From Clostridiales bacterium (GTDB lineage: Bacteria; Bacillota; Clostridia; Lachnospirales; Lachnospiraceae): DNA of 64,000 nucleotides. Made by a program: the position numbers and the translations under genes. Numbering within the stretch: the stretch's first letter is position 1; every line of letters begins with the position of its first letter. The notes under the pieces were generated by a model that saw only the letters and a list, made by a program, of their open reading frames with translations, made no database searches and had not been told where the DNA came from. Of the stretch, positions 8,117-16,573 are shown one piece after another. The stretch lies in contig JAHABX010000004.1 in assembly GCA_018376135.1 (NCBI GenBank), positions 62,001 through 126,000 of the forward strand, in the 5' to 3' direction.

Positions 8117-8841
8117 TGCAGCTCCTTTGCCTGAACAGGATGTTCATTTTTTTCAATCTGTATGATCTTCCCGTCCTTCATATAGAAAACCCGGTCTGCC
8201 ACCTTTGCCATTTCCGTATTGTGGGTAATCGCCACCACCGGACAGCCCAGATAGTCCCTCACCTTCAGCAGCAGTTCCACTACAGCAACACTGTTTACGG
8301 AATCAAGCGCTCCCGTGGGCTCATCACACAGGAGCAGCGAGGGATTTTTTACGATTGCCCTTGCAATGGATACCCGCTGCTGCTCGCCGCCGGACATTTG
8401 AGAAGGAAAATGCTTCATTCGGTCTTCCAGTCCCACCAGCGCTAATACCTCCTCGGCTTTTCTGGAGCCGGCGGTAATGCCGGCGGAAAGCTCCACATTC
8501 TCCAGTGCGGTCAGAGTCGGGATCAGATGGAAAAACTGAAATACGAAACCCACCACATCTCTCCGGTATTCAGTGAGCTGATCTGCAGAAAACTCCACAA
8601 GATTTTTTCCCTGATAGTACAGCGTCCCTTCGTCTGCCCGGTCCATACCGCCCAGAAGATTTAAAAAAGTGCTTTTTCCGGAACCAGATGGTCCCAGCAC
8701 AACGATAAATTCGCCTTTGTATATTTCAAAGGTCACTTTGTTCAATGCCCGCACGGTTACTCCGTCGCCCTCATACCATCTGCTCAGCTCAGAACCCTGA
8801 AGTATTTTTTCTTCCGGCAGATCCGGGAACTGGTTGTTCAT
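8110..8841 (-). CDS. MacB/LolD-type ABC transporter ATP-binding protein
   Basis: A 243-residue ATPase with Walker A GPSGSGKST, Q-loop FVFQFFHLIPTLTALENVEL, signature MSGGEQQR and Walker B LLLCDEPTGALDS, with the switch histidine in VVAITHNTEMA. The FQFFHLIPTLTALENV Q-loop region and DEPTGALD are typical of the LolD/MacB group that works with FtsX-type permeases, which is the next gene. It powers the export system encoded by the operon. The Shine-Dalgarno (CAGGGG) is weak and a little far, but no better start is near. Confidence 0.9.
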   Translation of the reverse strand: MNNQFPDLPEEKILQGSELSRWYEGDGVTVRALNKVTFEIYKGEFIVVLGPSGSGKSTFLNLLGGMDRADEGTLYYQGKNLVEFSADQLTEYRRDVVGFVFQFFHLIPTLTALENVELSAGITAGSRKAEEVLALVGLEDRMKHFPSQMSGGEQQRVSIARAIVKNPSLLLCDEPTGALDSVNSVAVVELLLKVRDYLGCPVVAITHNTEMAKVADRVFYMKDGKIIQIEKNEHPVQAKELQW

Positions 8842-8889
8842 TGCTTTTTACCCCTGTCTGATTTGGTTTGATCATTCGGTCACTCTTTT

Positions 8890-8917
8890 AGTATAATAAA
8901 TTGCCTGTTTTTTGCAA
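8890..8917 (-). promoter_or_regulatory. Probable promoter of the ABC export operon
   Basis: On the minus strand TTGCAA (8917-8912) and TATACT (8895-8890) are separated by 16 bases, about 50 bases before the ATPase start. Confidence 0.6.
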
Positions 8918-9015
8918 CCCATGCCACGCATGTTTTTCAAAATGTAAAAATCCGGCTTTCACCAAATTTAATAAAATCTTTATAATTTCTTTTTCTTAAT
9001 TTTAGATAAACTACG

Positions 9016-9021
9016 TATAAT
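9016..9021 (+). promoter_or_regulatory. Probable -10 box for the large membrane protein gene
   Basis: A perfect TATAAT lies 33 bases before the ATG at 9055. No good -35 box is seen at the right distance (nearest TTTCTT-like), so activation or a weak promoter is possible. Confidence 0.45.
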
Positions 9022-9054
9022 GGCTCGTAAAGTAAACCGACAAGGAGGTTCTTT

Positions 9055-10908
9055 ATGAGCATGATTCAGTTTCGCAGTCTGGCGGGAGCGCTTCTGACTG
9101 TGCTGGCGCTGTCTGTAGATCGTGTCAGACAGGATGAGGCATCCTTCGTACTGCAGCTTTTATATTCGTTTAAGCAGATCGACTTGATGTGGGTCGTGCT
9201 TTTCTTCTTATTGTACCGGTTCTATCGATGCACGGGGGACAGATGCCGTGAAGATAGAAGGTCATTGAGGGAGAAGCTCTGCTGCCATGTCCCGGCAGCT
9301 CTTTTTGCTGTGTTCATGACACTCGGATATTCGTATTATATGGATAACAGCTGGAGACTGGTATTTGGAAATTCTCTGTTTTTCTGGAAATCGGTGCTGG
9401 TATGGGTGGGATATGACGTTCTGTTTTTTCATCTGATCGTATGGATCTATGACTGGCTTGGGAAGACCCGTTTTTTTGCCGGGGAGAGCAGAAAGGGAGG
9501 AATTCTGGGCAGATATATTTCTTTGTTTAGAAAATATCCGTTCCGTACCTGTTTTTTCACAATGCTGATCGTATATCTTCCATATATGATACTTTCCTGC
9601 CCGGGCATACTGACCATTGACAGCAAGAAGCAGATCGTCAATGTGTTTCAGGCACTGGAGGCGGGAAGCGGACAGTTGAACAATCAGCATCCGGTCATGC
9701 ATACACTGCTCATCTATGGCTGTATGTCTGCGGGAAGGCTGTTGTTCGGATCGGCACAGATCGGAGTGTTTCTGTATTCACTTTTTCAGTTCCTGTTTAT
9801 GGCGGCAGCCATCTCTTATCTCATGAAGATGCTGGTGAGGCTGGAGGCGTCCGACAGGGTGCTGGGAGCAGTGATGCTTTTCTTCCTCTTTTCGCCCCGG
9901 ATTCAGAATTATATGTTCCTGATGGTCAAGGATGTGATCTTTGGCGGATTTTTACTGTTCTATCTGTGTGCGGCATACCGGGTTCAGGATCCGGAGGAGA
10001 AGAAGCGAAGGGGTGCGGTGGCGCTGCTTGTATTTGCTGCCGCCGGTATGTTCTTTTTCCGGCAGGAGGGAATTTATATTCTGCTTTTGACTTTTCTGGT
10101 CTCTTTTTTCCGGAGCAGGAAGAATCGGAAGCTCTATCTGACCATGTTTGCGGGATTTTTACTGTTTTCCATGGTATATCAGTCTGTGCTGCTTCCTGCA
10201 TGCAATGTGAAGAGCTCCAATACCAGGCAGCTGTTCTCAATCCCGTTTCAGCAGACTGCCCGCTATGTCAGAGATGCGGGAGATGAGGTGACAGCAGAGG
10301 AAGGAAAGGCGATCGCAGCGGTTCTGGATTATGACCGGCTGGCGGAGATCTACAATCCGAATCTGTCTGATCCTGTGAAGGCAACCTTCAACCGGGACGC
10401 CACCTCAGAGTATCTGGCAGAGTATTTCCGGGTATGGTTCCAGATGCTGAAAAAGCATCCGGACATTTATGTGCAGGCAACCATGAATAATCTGTACGGA
10501 TATTTCTACCCTTACGGTTATGCGGCGAATTTCTACAGCTACAGCGACAGCGCACATCAGATGGAGAAGGTCAATGAGGAGCTGGCGGAATATTCCCTGA
10601 AGCTTCAGTATCCGGAGGCGCTGGATGAGCCCAGGACCCTGTATGAGGATCTGCGGGAAGCGGTATTTGCACTGCCGGTGTTCTCTTCCATGGTGCTTTC
10701 CGGCTTCTATGTATGGGTATTGCTGCTGTGGGGATTTTACTGTATCTATCGGAAGAACGGGGCGGCGCTTACGCTGGCGGTTCCGTTGTTTTTGATTCTT
10801 CTGGTCTGTATGGCAGGACCGACCTACGGCTGGTATTTCCGGTATCTGTATGCACTGGCGCTGTGTCTGCCGGGGACTATACTGATGGGCAGGCGTGAAA
10901 TTATATAA
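9055..10908 (+). CDS. Large polytopic membrane protein (DUF6020-like)
   Basis: A 617-residue protein with about 12 hydrophobic segments and a soluble loop at about 380-530. It starts after a clean AAGGAGG site. Sequence marks include YLPYMILSCPGILTIDSKKQ and NNQHPVMHTLLIY, which I recall from DUF6020 family membrane proteins of Clostridia; the layout (helices, DxxK and H-P-rich loop, extracytoplasmic loop, helices) is reminiscent of GT-C-type glycosyltransferases or O-antigen polymerase-like enzymes. I do not recognise a proven function. It stands alone, followed by the helicase gene after a hairpin-forming gap. Confidence 0.55.
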   Translation: MSMIQFRSLAGALLTVLALSVDRVRQDEASFVLQLLYSFKQIDLMWVVLFFLLYRFYRCTGDRCREDRRSLREKLCCHVPAALFAVFMTLGYSYYMDNSWRLVFGNSLFFWKSVLVWVGYDVLFFHLIVWIYDWLGKTRFFAGESRKGGILGRYISLFRKYPFRTCFFTMLIVYLPYMILSCPGILTIDSKKQIVNVFQALEAGSGQLNNQHPVMHTLLIYGCMSAGRLLFGSAQIGVFLYSLFQFLFMAAAISYLMKMLVRLEASDRVLGAVMLFFLFSPRIQNYMFLMVKDVIFGGFLLFYLCAAYRVQDPEEKKRRGAVALLVFAAAGMFFFRQEGIYILLLTFLVSFFRSRKNRKLYLTMFAGFLLFSMVYQSVLLPACNVKSSNTRQLFSIPFQQTARYVRDAGDEVTAEEGKAIAAVLDYDRLAEIYNPNLSDPVKATFNRDATSEYLAEYFRVWFQMLKKHPDIYVQATMNNLYGYFYPYGYAANFYSYSDSAHQMEKVNEELAEYSLKLQYPEALDEPRTLYEDLREAVFALPVFSSMVLSGFYVWVLLLWGFYCIYRKNGAALTLAVPLFLILLVCMAGPTYGWYFRYLYALALCLPGTILMGRREII

Positions 10909-10927
10909 TTTAGAAAAAATGTAAAGC

Positions 10928-11006
10928 AAAACTGTACGATTTGTTGTATACTGAGAGTATTGAGCAGGAGGGTATATGATACAACAGGAAAAAATCGTAC
11001 AGTTTT
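10928..11006 (+). repeat. Large inverted repeat spanning the helicase start codon
   Basis: AAAACTGTACGATT plus TGTTGTAT (10928-10949) is complementary to ATACAACA plus AATCGTACAGTTTT (10979-10986 and 10993-11006). This gives 22 base pairs with one 6-base bulge (10987-10992). The 29-base loop holds the AGGAGGG ribosome binding site and the ATG at 10976. The right arm encodes the first residues of the helicase and is followed by a T-rich run. A TATACT box (10946-10951) overlaps the left arm. Confidence 0.75.
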
Positions 11007-12964
11007 ATTTTGCCCAGTACCGGGATGGGTCAAAGAAGCTGAAAAAGAAAAATACAGAGGGTAAAAATACCTATGAGAGAAGGATCAAGAGCCTTTTGGC
11101 AGAGCTGAGAAGAACCGGGGATATGAAGATCACGCAGGTACGTCTGGAGGATTACCACCGTCAGATCCGCAATATTTCCTGGTTCGCTTTCCGTCAGGAG
11201 AATCAGATCGCCATCATGCAGATCCGGGATTATCTGCTGCCGGAGCTGGTGCGGCTGGATCTGGCGCTTTTAAAGCTGGAGGAGCAGGAGATGATCACTG
11301 CAAAGTTTCTGGAATATCTGCGGACCGAGGTTCCGTTTCGGATCTGTACCAGGACGCTTCGGGATCTGTGCAGACATTATTCGGAGTATGGCATTAAGAA
11401 GGAGATCGTGGGGCTGGTTCCCATGAGACCGGAGATGGAGTTTCCGAAGGCGCTGGAGATGGAGAGAAGGTTCATCCTTCACATAGGTCCCACCAACTGC
11501 GGGAAGACCTATCAGGCGCTGGAGCGTCTGCGGACCGCAGAAAACGGAGTGTATCTGGGACCTTTGCGTCTGCTGGCGCTGGAGGTCTATGAGAAGATGA
11601 AGGACAACGGGCTTGCCTGCACCATGCTGACCGGAGAGGAATGCATCTCGGAGGAGAACAGCCGCGTGATCGCGTCCACCATCGAGATGCTGGATCTGGA
11701 GCAGAATTATGATATTGCAGTCATTGATGAGGCACAGATGGTCACGGATCCGGATCGGGGACATTCCTGGACGAGGGCGATCCTGGGCGTACTGGCACCG
11801 GAGATCCATATCTGCATGAGTCCTGCAGCGGAGAAGGCAGTGACCCATCTAATCGAGCTGTGCGGCGACCGGTATGAGATCTGCCGGTATGAGCGGAAGA
11901 CGAAGCTGGTCTGTGAGGCGATCCCGTTCCGTTTTCCGGAGGATGTACAGGAGGGAGACGCGCTGATCGTATTTACGAAGCGGGCGGTCCTGGACATTGC
12001 GGGGCGTCTGGAGGCGGAGGGAACACGTGCCAGTGTGGTATACGGAAGTCTTCCGCCGGAGATCAGACGCAGGCAGATCCGCCAGTTTTCCAGAAAGAAG
12101 ACAAAGGTGGTCGTATCCACGGACGCCATTGGTATGGGACTGAATCTTCCGGTGCGCAGGATCGTGTTCGTTCAGACGGAGAAATTTGACGGAAAGAATG
12201 TCCGTCCCTTAAATGTCTCCGAGATCCTTCAGATCGCAGGACGGGCGGGACGGTATGGAATGTATGATACAGGCTATATCAATGCCATGGGTCCCAAGTC
12301 TTTGAATTATATTCAGGAGAAGCTCAAGGAAAAGGATCCCGAGATTGAGACCGTCAGCCTGGGATTCCCGCATATGCTGCTGGATATGGAGGATCCTCTG
12401 AATACCATATTGAAGGTATGGAAGTCTGTGGAGCCCTCCGCACCATTCGAGAAGATCAGTATTGACGAGATCCTGTTTCTCTATGATCAGGCATACAGTG
12501 CGCGTAAAGAGATCGACGGATTTGAGGACAAGCATATTCTGTACCGGATGCTGACCTGCTCCATCGATATCAAGAACCGGGATATCGTGGATCTGTGGCT
12601 TCATTACTGCAAGACCTACACGGCGGATATTTCGCTGGAATTTCCGTCGCTTGAAAGGTGCAGGGATGCGGGACTTATGAAATACGAGACCTTTTATAAG
12701 ATGCTGGATCTCTATCATCAGTTTGCCAACCGTCTTGGCAAGGAGATGGACGGGGAACGTCTTGAAAAGGAGCGGGAGCGGACAGAGGACCGGATCATGA
12801 GCTATCTGTCCAGAGATAAGAAGGACTATATCCGGAAATGTAAATACTGTGGAAGGACGCTTCCGGTGGGCTGCGGATATCGGGTGTGCGACATGTGCCA
12901 CACGGAGGACCGGATGCGGGGGCATCAGCGAAGGAACCAGAAGACAGCCGTCTGGAAGGCATAG
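10976..12964 (+). CDS. SUV3-type DExH RNA helicase
   Basis: A 662-residue helicase. Walker A is GPTNCGKT (171-178), the sequence typical of SUV3, the mitochondrial RNA-degradosome helicase; Walker B is IDEAQM (about 250), in place of DECH/DEAD. Later motifs follow: VVYGSLPPEIRRRQIRQF, VVVSTDAIGMGLNLPVRRIV and QIAGRAGRYG (motifs IV-VI). The C-terminus carries CKYCGRTLPVGCGYRVCDMC, a probable zinc ribbon, which mitochondrial SUV3 lacks. An N-terminal 160-residue helical domain precedes the core. glpK follows after 14 bases and the Wadjet genes after that, so one transcript is likely. It probably unwinds RNA or RNA-DNA; a link to Wadjet is only suggested by position. Confidence 0.85.
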   Translation: MIQQEKIVQFYFAQYRDGSKKLKKKNTEGKNTYERRIKSLLAELRRTGDMKITQVRLEDYHRQIRNISWFAFRQENQIAIMQIRDYLLPELVRLDLALLKLEEQEMITAKFLEYLRTEVPFRICTRTLRDLCRHYSEYGIKKEIVGLVPMRPEMEFPKALEMERRFILHIGPTNCGKTYQALERLRTAENGVYLGPLRLLALEVYEKMKDNGLACTMLTGEECISEENSRVIASTIEMLDLEQNYDIAVIDEAQMVTDPDRGHSWTRAILGVLAPEIHICMSPAAEKAVTHLIELCGDRYEICRYERKTKLVCEAIPFRFPEDVQEGDALIVFTKRAVLDIAGRLEAEGTRASVVYGSLPPEIRRRQIRQFSRKKTKVVVSTDAIGMGLNLPVRRIVFVQTEKFDGKNVRPLNVSEILQIAGRAGRYGMYDTGYINAMGPKSLNYIQEKLKEKDPEIETVSLGFPHMLLDMEDPLNTILKVWKSVEPSAPFEKISIDEILFLYDQAYSARKEIDGFEDKHILYRMLTCSIDIKNRDIVDLWLHYCKTYTADISLEFPSLERCRDAGLMKYETFYKMLDLYHQFANRLGKEMDGERLEKERERTEDRIMSYLSRDKKDYIRKCKYCGRTLPVGCGYRVCDMCHTEDRMRGHQRRNQKTAVWKA

Positions 12965-12978
12965 AATGGAGGAAGACT

Positions 12979-14487
12979 ATGGCAAAATATGTAATGGCAC
13001 TGGATGCAGGCACGACCAGCAGCCGATGCATACTGTTCAATGAAAAAGGGGAAATGTGCAGCGTGGCACAGAAGGAATTCACACAGTATTTTCCGAAGCC
13101 GGGTTGGGTGGAGCATGATGCCGGCGAGATCTGGTCGACCCAGCTGGGAGTAGCGGTGGAGGCAATGTCCAAGATCGGTGCGGCGGCGGAGGACATTGCG
13201 GCGATCGGCATCACGAATCAGCGTGAGACAACCATTGTCTGGGACAAGAATACAGGAGAGCCGGTGTACCATGCCATCGTGTGGCAGTGCCGCAGAACTT
13301 CAGAGTACTGTGATGAGCTGAAGGAAAAGGGACTGGTGGATACCTTCCGGGCGAAGACCGGGCTGGTTCTGGATGCTTATTTTTCCGGGACGAAGCTGAA
13401 ATGGATCCTGGATCATGTGGACGGGGCGAGAGAACGTGCCGTCAGGGGAGAGCTTCTGTTCGGAACGGTGGAGACCTGGCTGATCTGGAAGCTGACCAAG
13501 GGGCGGGTCCATGTGACCGATTATTCCAACGCGTCCCGTACTATGCTGTTTAATATCAATACCCTTCAGTGGGACGAGGAGATTCTGACAGAGCTTGATA
13601 TTCCCCGCTGTATGCTTCCGGAGGCGAAGCCCTCCAGCTGTGTGTACGGCGAGGCGGACGCCAGGTTTTTCGGCGGTCCCATCCCCATTGCCGGGGCAGC
13701 AGGCGATCAGCAGGCGGCGCTTTTCGGGCAGACCTGCTTCGAGCCGGGGGAGGCGAAGAATACCTACGGCACAGGCTGCTTCCTTTTGATGAATACAGGA
13801 GAGAAGCCGGTGTTCTCCAGCAATGGTCTGGTCACGACCATTGCATGGGGACTGGATGGAAAGGTAAATTATGCGCTGGAGGGATCTATCTTTGTGGCAG
13901 GAGCGGCGATCCAGTGGCTGAGGGATGAGTTAAAGCTCATCGATTCGGCGCAGGACAGCGAATACATGGCAGGAAAGGTGAAGGATACCGGCGGCTGCTA
14001 TGTGGTTCCGGCATTTACCGGTCTGGGCGCACCTCACTGGGATCAGTATGCCAGAGGCACCATTGTGGGAATCACCAGAGGTGTGAACAAATATCATATC
14101 ATCCGGGCAACGCTGGATTCCATCTGCTATCAGGTCAACGACGTTCTGAATGCCATGAAGGCGGATTCGGGGATCGCTCTGGCGGCTCTGAAGGTGGACG
14201 GCGGAGCCAGCGCCAATAATTATCTGATGCAGACACAGGCGGATATTATCAAGGCGCCGGTGGACAGACCCCGGTGCGTGGAGACCACTGCCATGGGTGC
14301 GGCATATCTGGCAGGGCTTGCGGTGGGATACTGGGCAGGCAAAGAGGATGTGATAAAGAACTGGGCGATCGACCGGGAATTTGAGCCAAAGATCGATGAT
14401 GAACAGCGCAGCTCCATGGTGGAAGGCTGGAATAAGGCAGTGAGATATTCCTATGGATGGGCAAAAGAAGGCAGGGTGGAGCAATGA
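12979..14487 (+). CDS. glpK: Glycerol kinase
   Basis: A 502-residue FGGY-family kinase that phosphorylates glycerol to glycerol 3-phosphate in the cytoplasm. Marks include LDAGTTSSRCILF at the N-terminus, ITNQRETTIVWDK, TGLVLDAYFSGTKLKWILDH, the ATPase-fold GAAGDQQAALFGQ, and the FGGY signature region GGASANNYLMQTQADI. Length is the family norm. The frame is open further upstream but the ATG at 12979 follows a GGAGGAAG site and gives the conserved MAKYVMALDAGTTS start. No glpF, glpD or glpO is next to it. Its last four bases (ATGA) overlap the start of jetA, so the kinase and the defence genes look translationally coupled, which is odd. Confidence 0.95.
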   Translation: MAKYVMALDAGTTSSRCILFNEKGEMCSVAQKEFTQYFPKPGWVEHDAGEIWSTQLGVAVEAMSKIGAAAEDIAAIGITNQRETTIVWDKNTGEPVYHAIVWQCRRTSEYCDELKEKGLVDTFRAKTGLVLDAYFSGTKLKWILDHVDGARERAVRGELLFGTVETWLIWKLTKGRVHVTDYSNASRTMLFNINTLQWDEEILTELDIPRCMLPEAKPSSCVYGEADARFFGGPIPIAGAAGDQQAALFGQTCFEPGEAKNTYGTGCFLLMNTGEKPVFSSNGLVTTIAWGLDGKVNYALEGSIFVAGAAIQWLRDELKLIDSAQDSEYMAGKVKDTGGCYVVPAFTGLGAPHWDQYARGTIVGITRGVNKYHIIRATLDSICYQVNDVLNAMKADSGIALAALKVDGGASANNYLMQTQADIIKAPVDRPRCVETTAMGAAYLAGLAVGYWAGKEDVIKNWAIDREFEPKIDDEQRSSMVEGWNKAVRYSYGWAKEGRVEQ

Positions 14488-15908
14488 ACCTGATGAGCCG
14501 TATTCCGAAGGAGTTTTATAAGCTCTTCGGGAGTAAATATATGGATTATTATATGATCTTCCTGACGGCGATCTATGAGGAAAGCAGCAGCTCCTATTCC
14601 ACGCTTGGACTGACCGAGCAGGAGTGCAGGATGATCATCAATGAGAAGCTTGCCTCTGCAACCATTGACTGGAGCGAGGAACGGTTCGATGAGGAGGGCA
14701 GTCTTCTGACCCGCAGCAATATGGCGTCCGTCTGTCTGAGTCATTTTGAAAGCTGGGGATGGCTGAAGCAGGATTTTGATGAGACCCTCAACAGCTATGT
14801 GGTGTCTTTTCCGGAATACAGCCAGCTCTATGTGGAGCTGTTCCAGAAGCTCTGTACGGAGGAGGACAGTAAGGAGCGGGAAAGCGTCCTTGCAGTTTAC
14901 AGTTATCTTTTCACCTACAGCTCGGATGCGGAGAAGAATAATGAGATCTTAAAGAGTGCGCTGAAGACCTCCAGGCGGCTGGTGCAGATGATGGCGAACA
15001 TGCAGGAGGGGATGAGGGGATATTTTGACGAGCTGTCCCAAAAGAGGGATTTCCGGGGGATCCAGGAGGTACTGGTCCGGGAGATCAATAACAGCGACAG
15101 CCGCAGATATGCGATCCTGACCACCACGGACAGCTTCTACCGCTACAAGGAAGCGGTAAAGGAGCTGATCGACCAGAACCTGAGTGAGAATGAGCTGCGC
15201 CGGCAGAAGCTGGAGCAGGACTGCAGGGAGCTTGAGAGACGTCTGGAGGGTGAAGCGGTCAAAAGTCCGGAGCTTCTCAGAAAAGAGCGTGCAGTGGAGA
15301 AGTGTGAGGAGGCAATGGACATCATCTGCCGGATCGAAAGAGAATTCGATACGGTGGAGCGGAGATACAATAAGCTGATCGAGCAGAAGACGGTCTTCGC
15401 CGGCAGAGCTGCGGCACGTATCCGGTATATCCTTCAGGAAGGTGTCATGGAGGAGGATCAGACGGTAGCCCTTGTAAATCTTTTAAGCCGCAGCAGCAGG
15501 CGGGAGGAGATACTGGAGGAGCTTGCCGGGCGGATGAGGATCAGTTCGCCCTATCGTGTCATCACGGACCGGAGCTTTTACAGCCGAAGAGACCGGGAGC
15601 AGGAGGAATTTAAGGCAGTGCCGGTGCCGGAGGTGCAGCCGGTTCCGTCAGAAGAGCTGGATGCATTTGTGCTGAAGCCTCTTTACACGCAGAGAGAGAT
15701 CCGGGATTTTTTAAGACGGAATCAGAAGGACGGAGTATTTCTGACTACAGAGGAGACCGTGCAGACCATGGAGGATCTGGAGAAGCTTTTCTTTGTTTGG
15801 CAGGATGCCACGGAGCTGTCCAAAACGGCACAGGAGATTACGGTGGGAGATGAGATAAAGACCCGGGAGGGGCTGTCTTTTTCATCCCTTAGAATAGAGG
15901 ATAGATAA
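14484..15908 (+). CDS. jetA: Wadjet protein JetA (DUF5716-like, kleisin-type subunit)
   Basis: A 474-residue protein beginning MNLMSRIPKEFYKLFGSKYM, with winged-helix-like N- and C-terminal parts and long helices in the middle (about 190-320). It resembles the DUF5716 type of JetA, the kleisin-like subunit of Wadjet, an SMC-like complex that recognises and cleaves small circular plasmids. The identity rests on this and on the gene order: the next three genes are clear jetB, jetC and jetD homologues. The DUF5716 type suggests a type II or III rather than type I system, but I cannot assign the subtype firmly. GTGGAGCA precedes the ATG, which overlaps the glpK stop. Confidence 0.85.
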   Translation: MNLMSRIPKEFYKLFGSKYMDYYMIFLTAIYEESSSSYSTLGLTEQECRMIINEKLASATIDWSEERFDEEGSLLTRSNMASVCLSHFESWGWLKQDFDETLNSYVVSFPEYSQLYVELFQKLCTEEDSKERESVLAVYSYLFTYSSDAEKNNEILKSALKTSRRLVQMMANMQEGMRGYFDELSQKRDFRGIQEVLVREINNSDSRRYAILTTTDSFYRYKEAVKELIDQNLSENELRRQKLEQDCRELERRLEGEAVKSPELLRKERAVEKCEEAMDIICRIEREFDTVERRYNKLIEQKTVFAGRAAARIRYILQEGVMEEDQTVALVNLLSRSSRREEILEELAGRMRISSPYRVITDRSFYSRRDREQEEFKAVPVPEVQPVPSEELDAFVLKPLYTQREIRDFLRRNQKDGVFLTTEETVQTMEDLEKLFFVWQDATELSKTAQEITVGDEIKTREGLSFSSLRIEDR

Positions 15909-16573
15909 TGGTTACTTATTTGGAAGAGCTTCCGCTGACGGAAGCGGAAAATGTAAAAAGGACGATCCGGGATCTGTTCCGGCAGACCTGTATCCTGCAG
16001 GTGAAATACGACCCTGTGACACTGACGCCCAGGGATAATCCCCGCTATCAGACCTGCATGAAGCACAAGGCATTTGTGGAGGACTATCTGTCGGTGCTGG
16101 GATGTGAGCTGAAGCACGACCCCCAGGAGCACATCTTCCGTCTGGAGGGAGAAGGGGTCATTACCGAGCGGATGAGTATGACAACGACGCTGATCGTATT
16201 GATTATGAAGCTGATCTACCGGGAGAAGATCCTCGGAGAAGGTCTGCATGCCACAGTGACGAAGCTTTCGGAGATTCGGGAATACGGGAAAAATACGAAT
16301 CTGATCACCAGAAAGCTGACCTCTGCGGAGTGGAAGGAAGCACTTTATCTGATGAGGATGCATCAGATGATCGATGTTCCGGGAGCGGTGCGGGATGTGG
16401 AGGATCAGACTCCCATCTATATTTACAGCACCATTAATCTGTATTGTGCTTCCATGGATATCAATGAAATCGTGGAGCGGTACAGAGAGGAAGTAGAGAA
16501 GCTTATGGATGCAGGAGAGGAGGAGGAACGTGAAGCAGGCGAAGAAGATATTTACCCGGATGCTGATCAATAA
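15908..16573 (+). CDS. jetB: Wadjet protein JetB (DUF4194)
   Basis: A 221-residue protein of the DUF4194 family, the KITE/MukE-like winged-helix subunit of Wadjet that binds the kleisin JetA. Marks: FRQTCILQVKYDP, then AFVEDYLSVLGCELKHDPQE and FRLEGEG, and a second winged helix with TKLSEIREYGK...LTSAEWKEALYLMRMHQMID. It ends in an acidic tail (GEEEEREAGEEDIYPDADQ). The start overlaps the jetA stop by one base (TAATG), and jetC starts inside its 3' end, as expected for a complex with fixed subunit ratios. Confidence 0.88.
   Translation: MVTYLEELPLTEAENVKRTIRDLFRQTCILQVKYDPVTLTPRDNPRYQTCMKHKAFVEDYLSVLGCELKHDPQEHIFRLEGEGVITERMSMTTTLIVLIMKLIYREKILGEGLHATVTKLSEIREYGKNTNLITRKLTSAEWKEALYLMRMHQMIDVPGAVRDVEDQTPIYIYSTINLYCASMDINEIVERYREEVEKLMDAGEEEEREAGEEDIYPDADQ

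Noticed and set aside
9055..10908. Possible part of the helicase-Wadjet operon
   Set aside because: It has its own promoter-like -10 and a 67-base gap with a large hairpin before the helicase, so I do not count it as part of the run.
12886..12978. Longer start for glpK
   Set aside because: Overlaps the helicase 3' end; MAKYVMALDAGTTS is the conserved N-terminus and has its own ribosome site.
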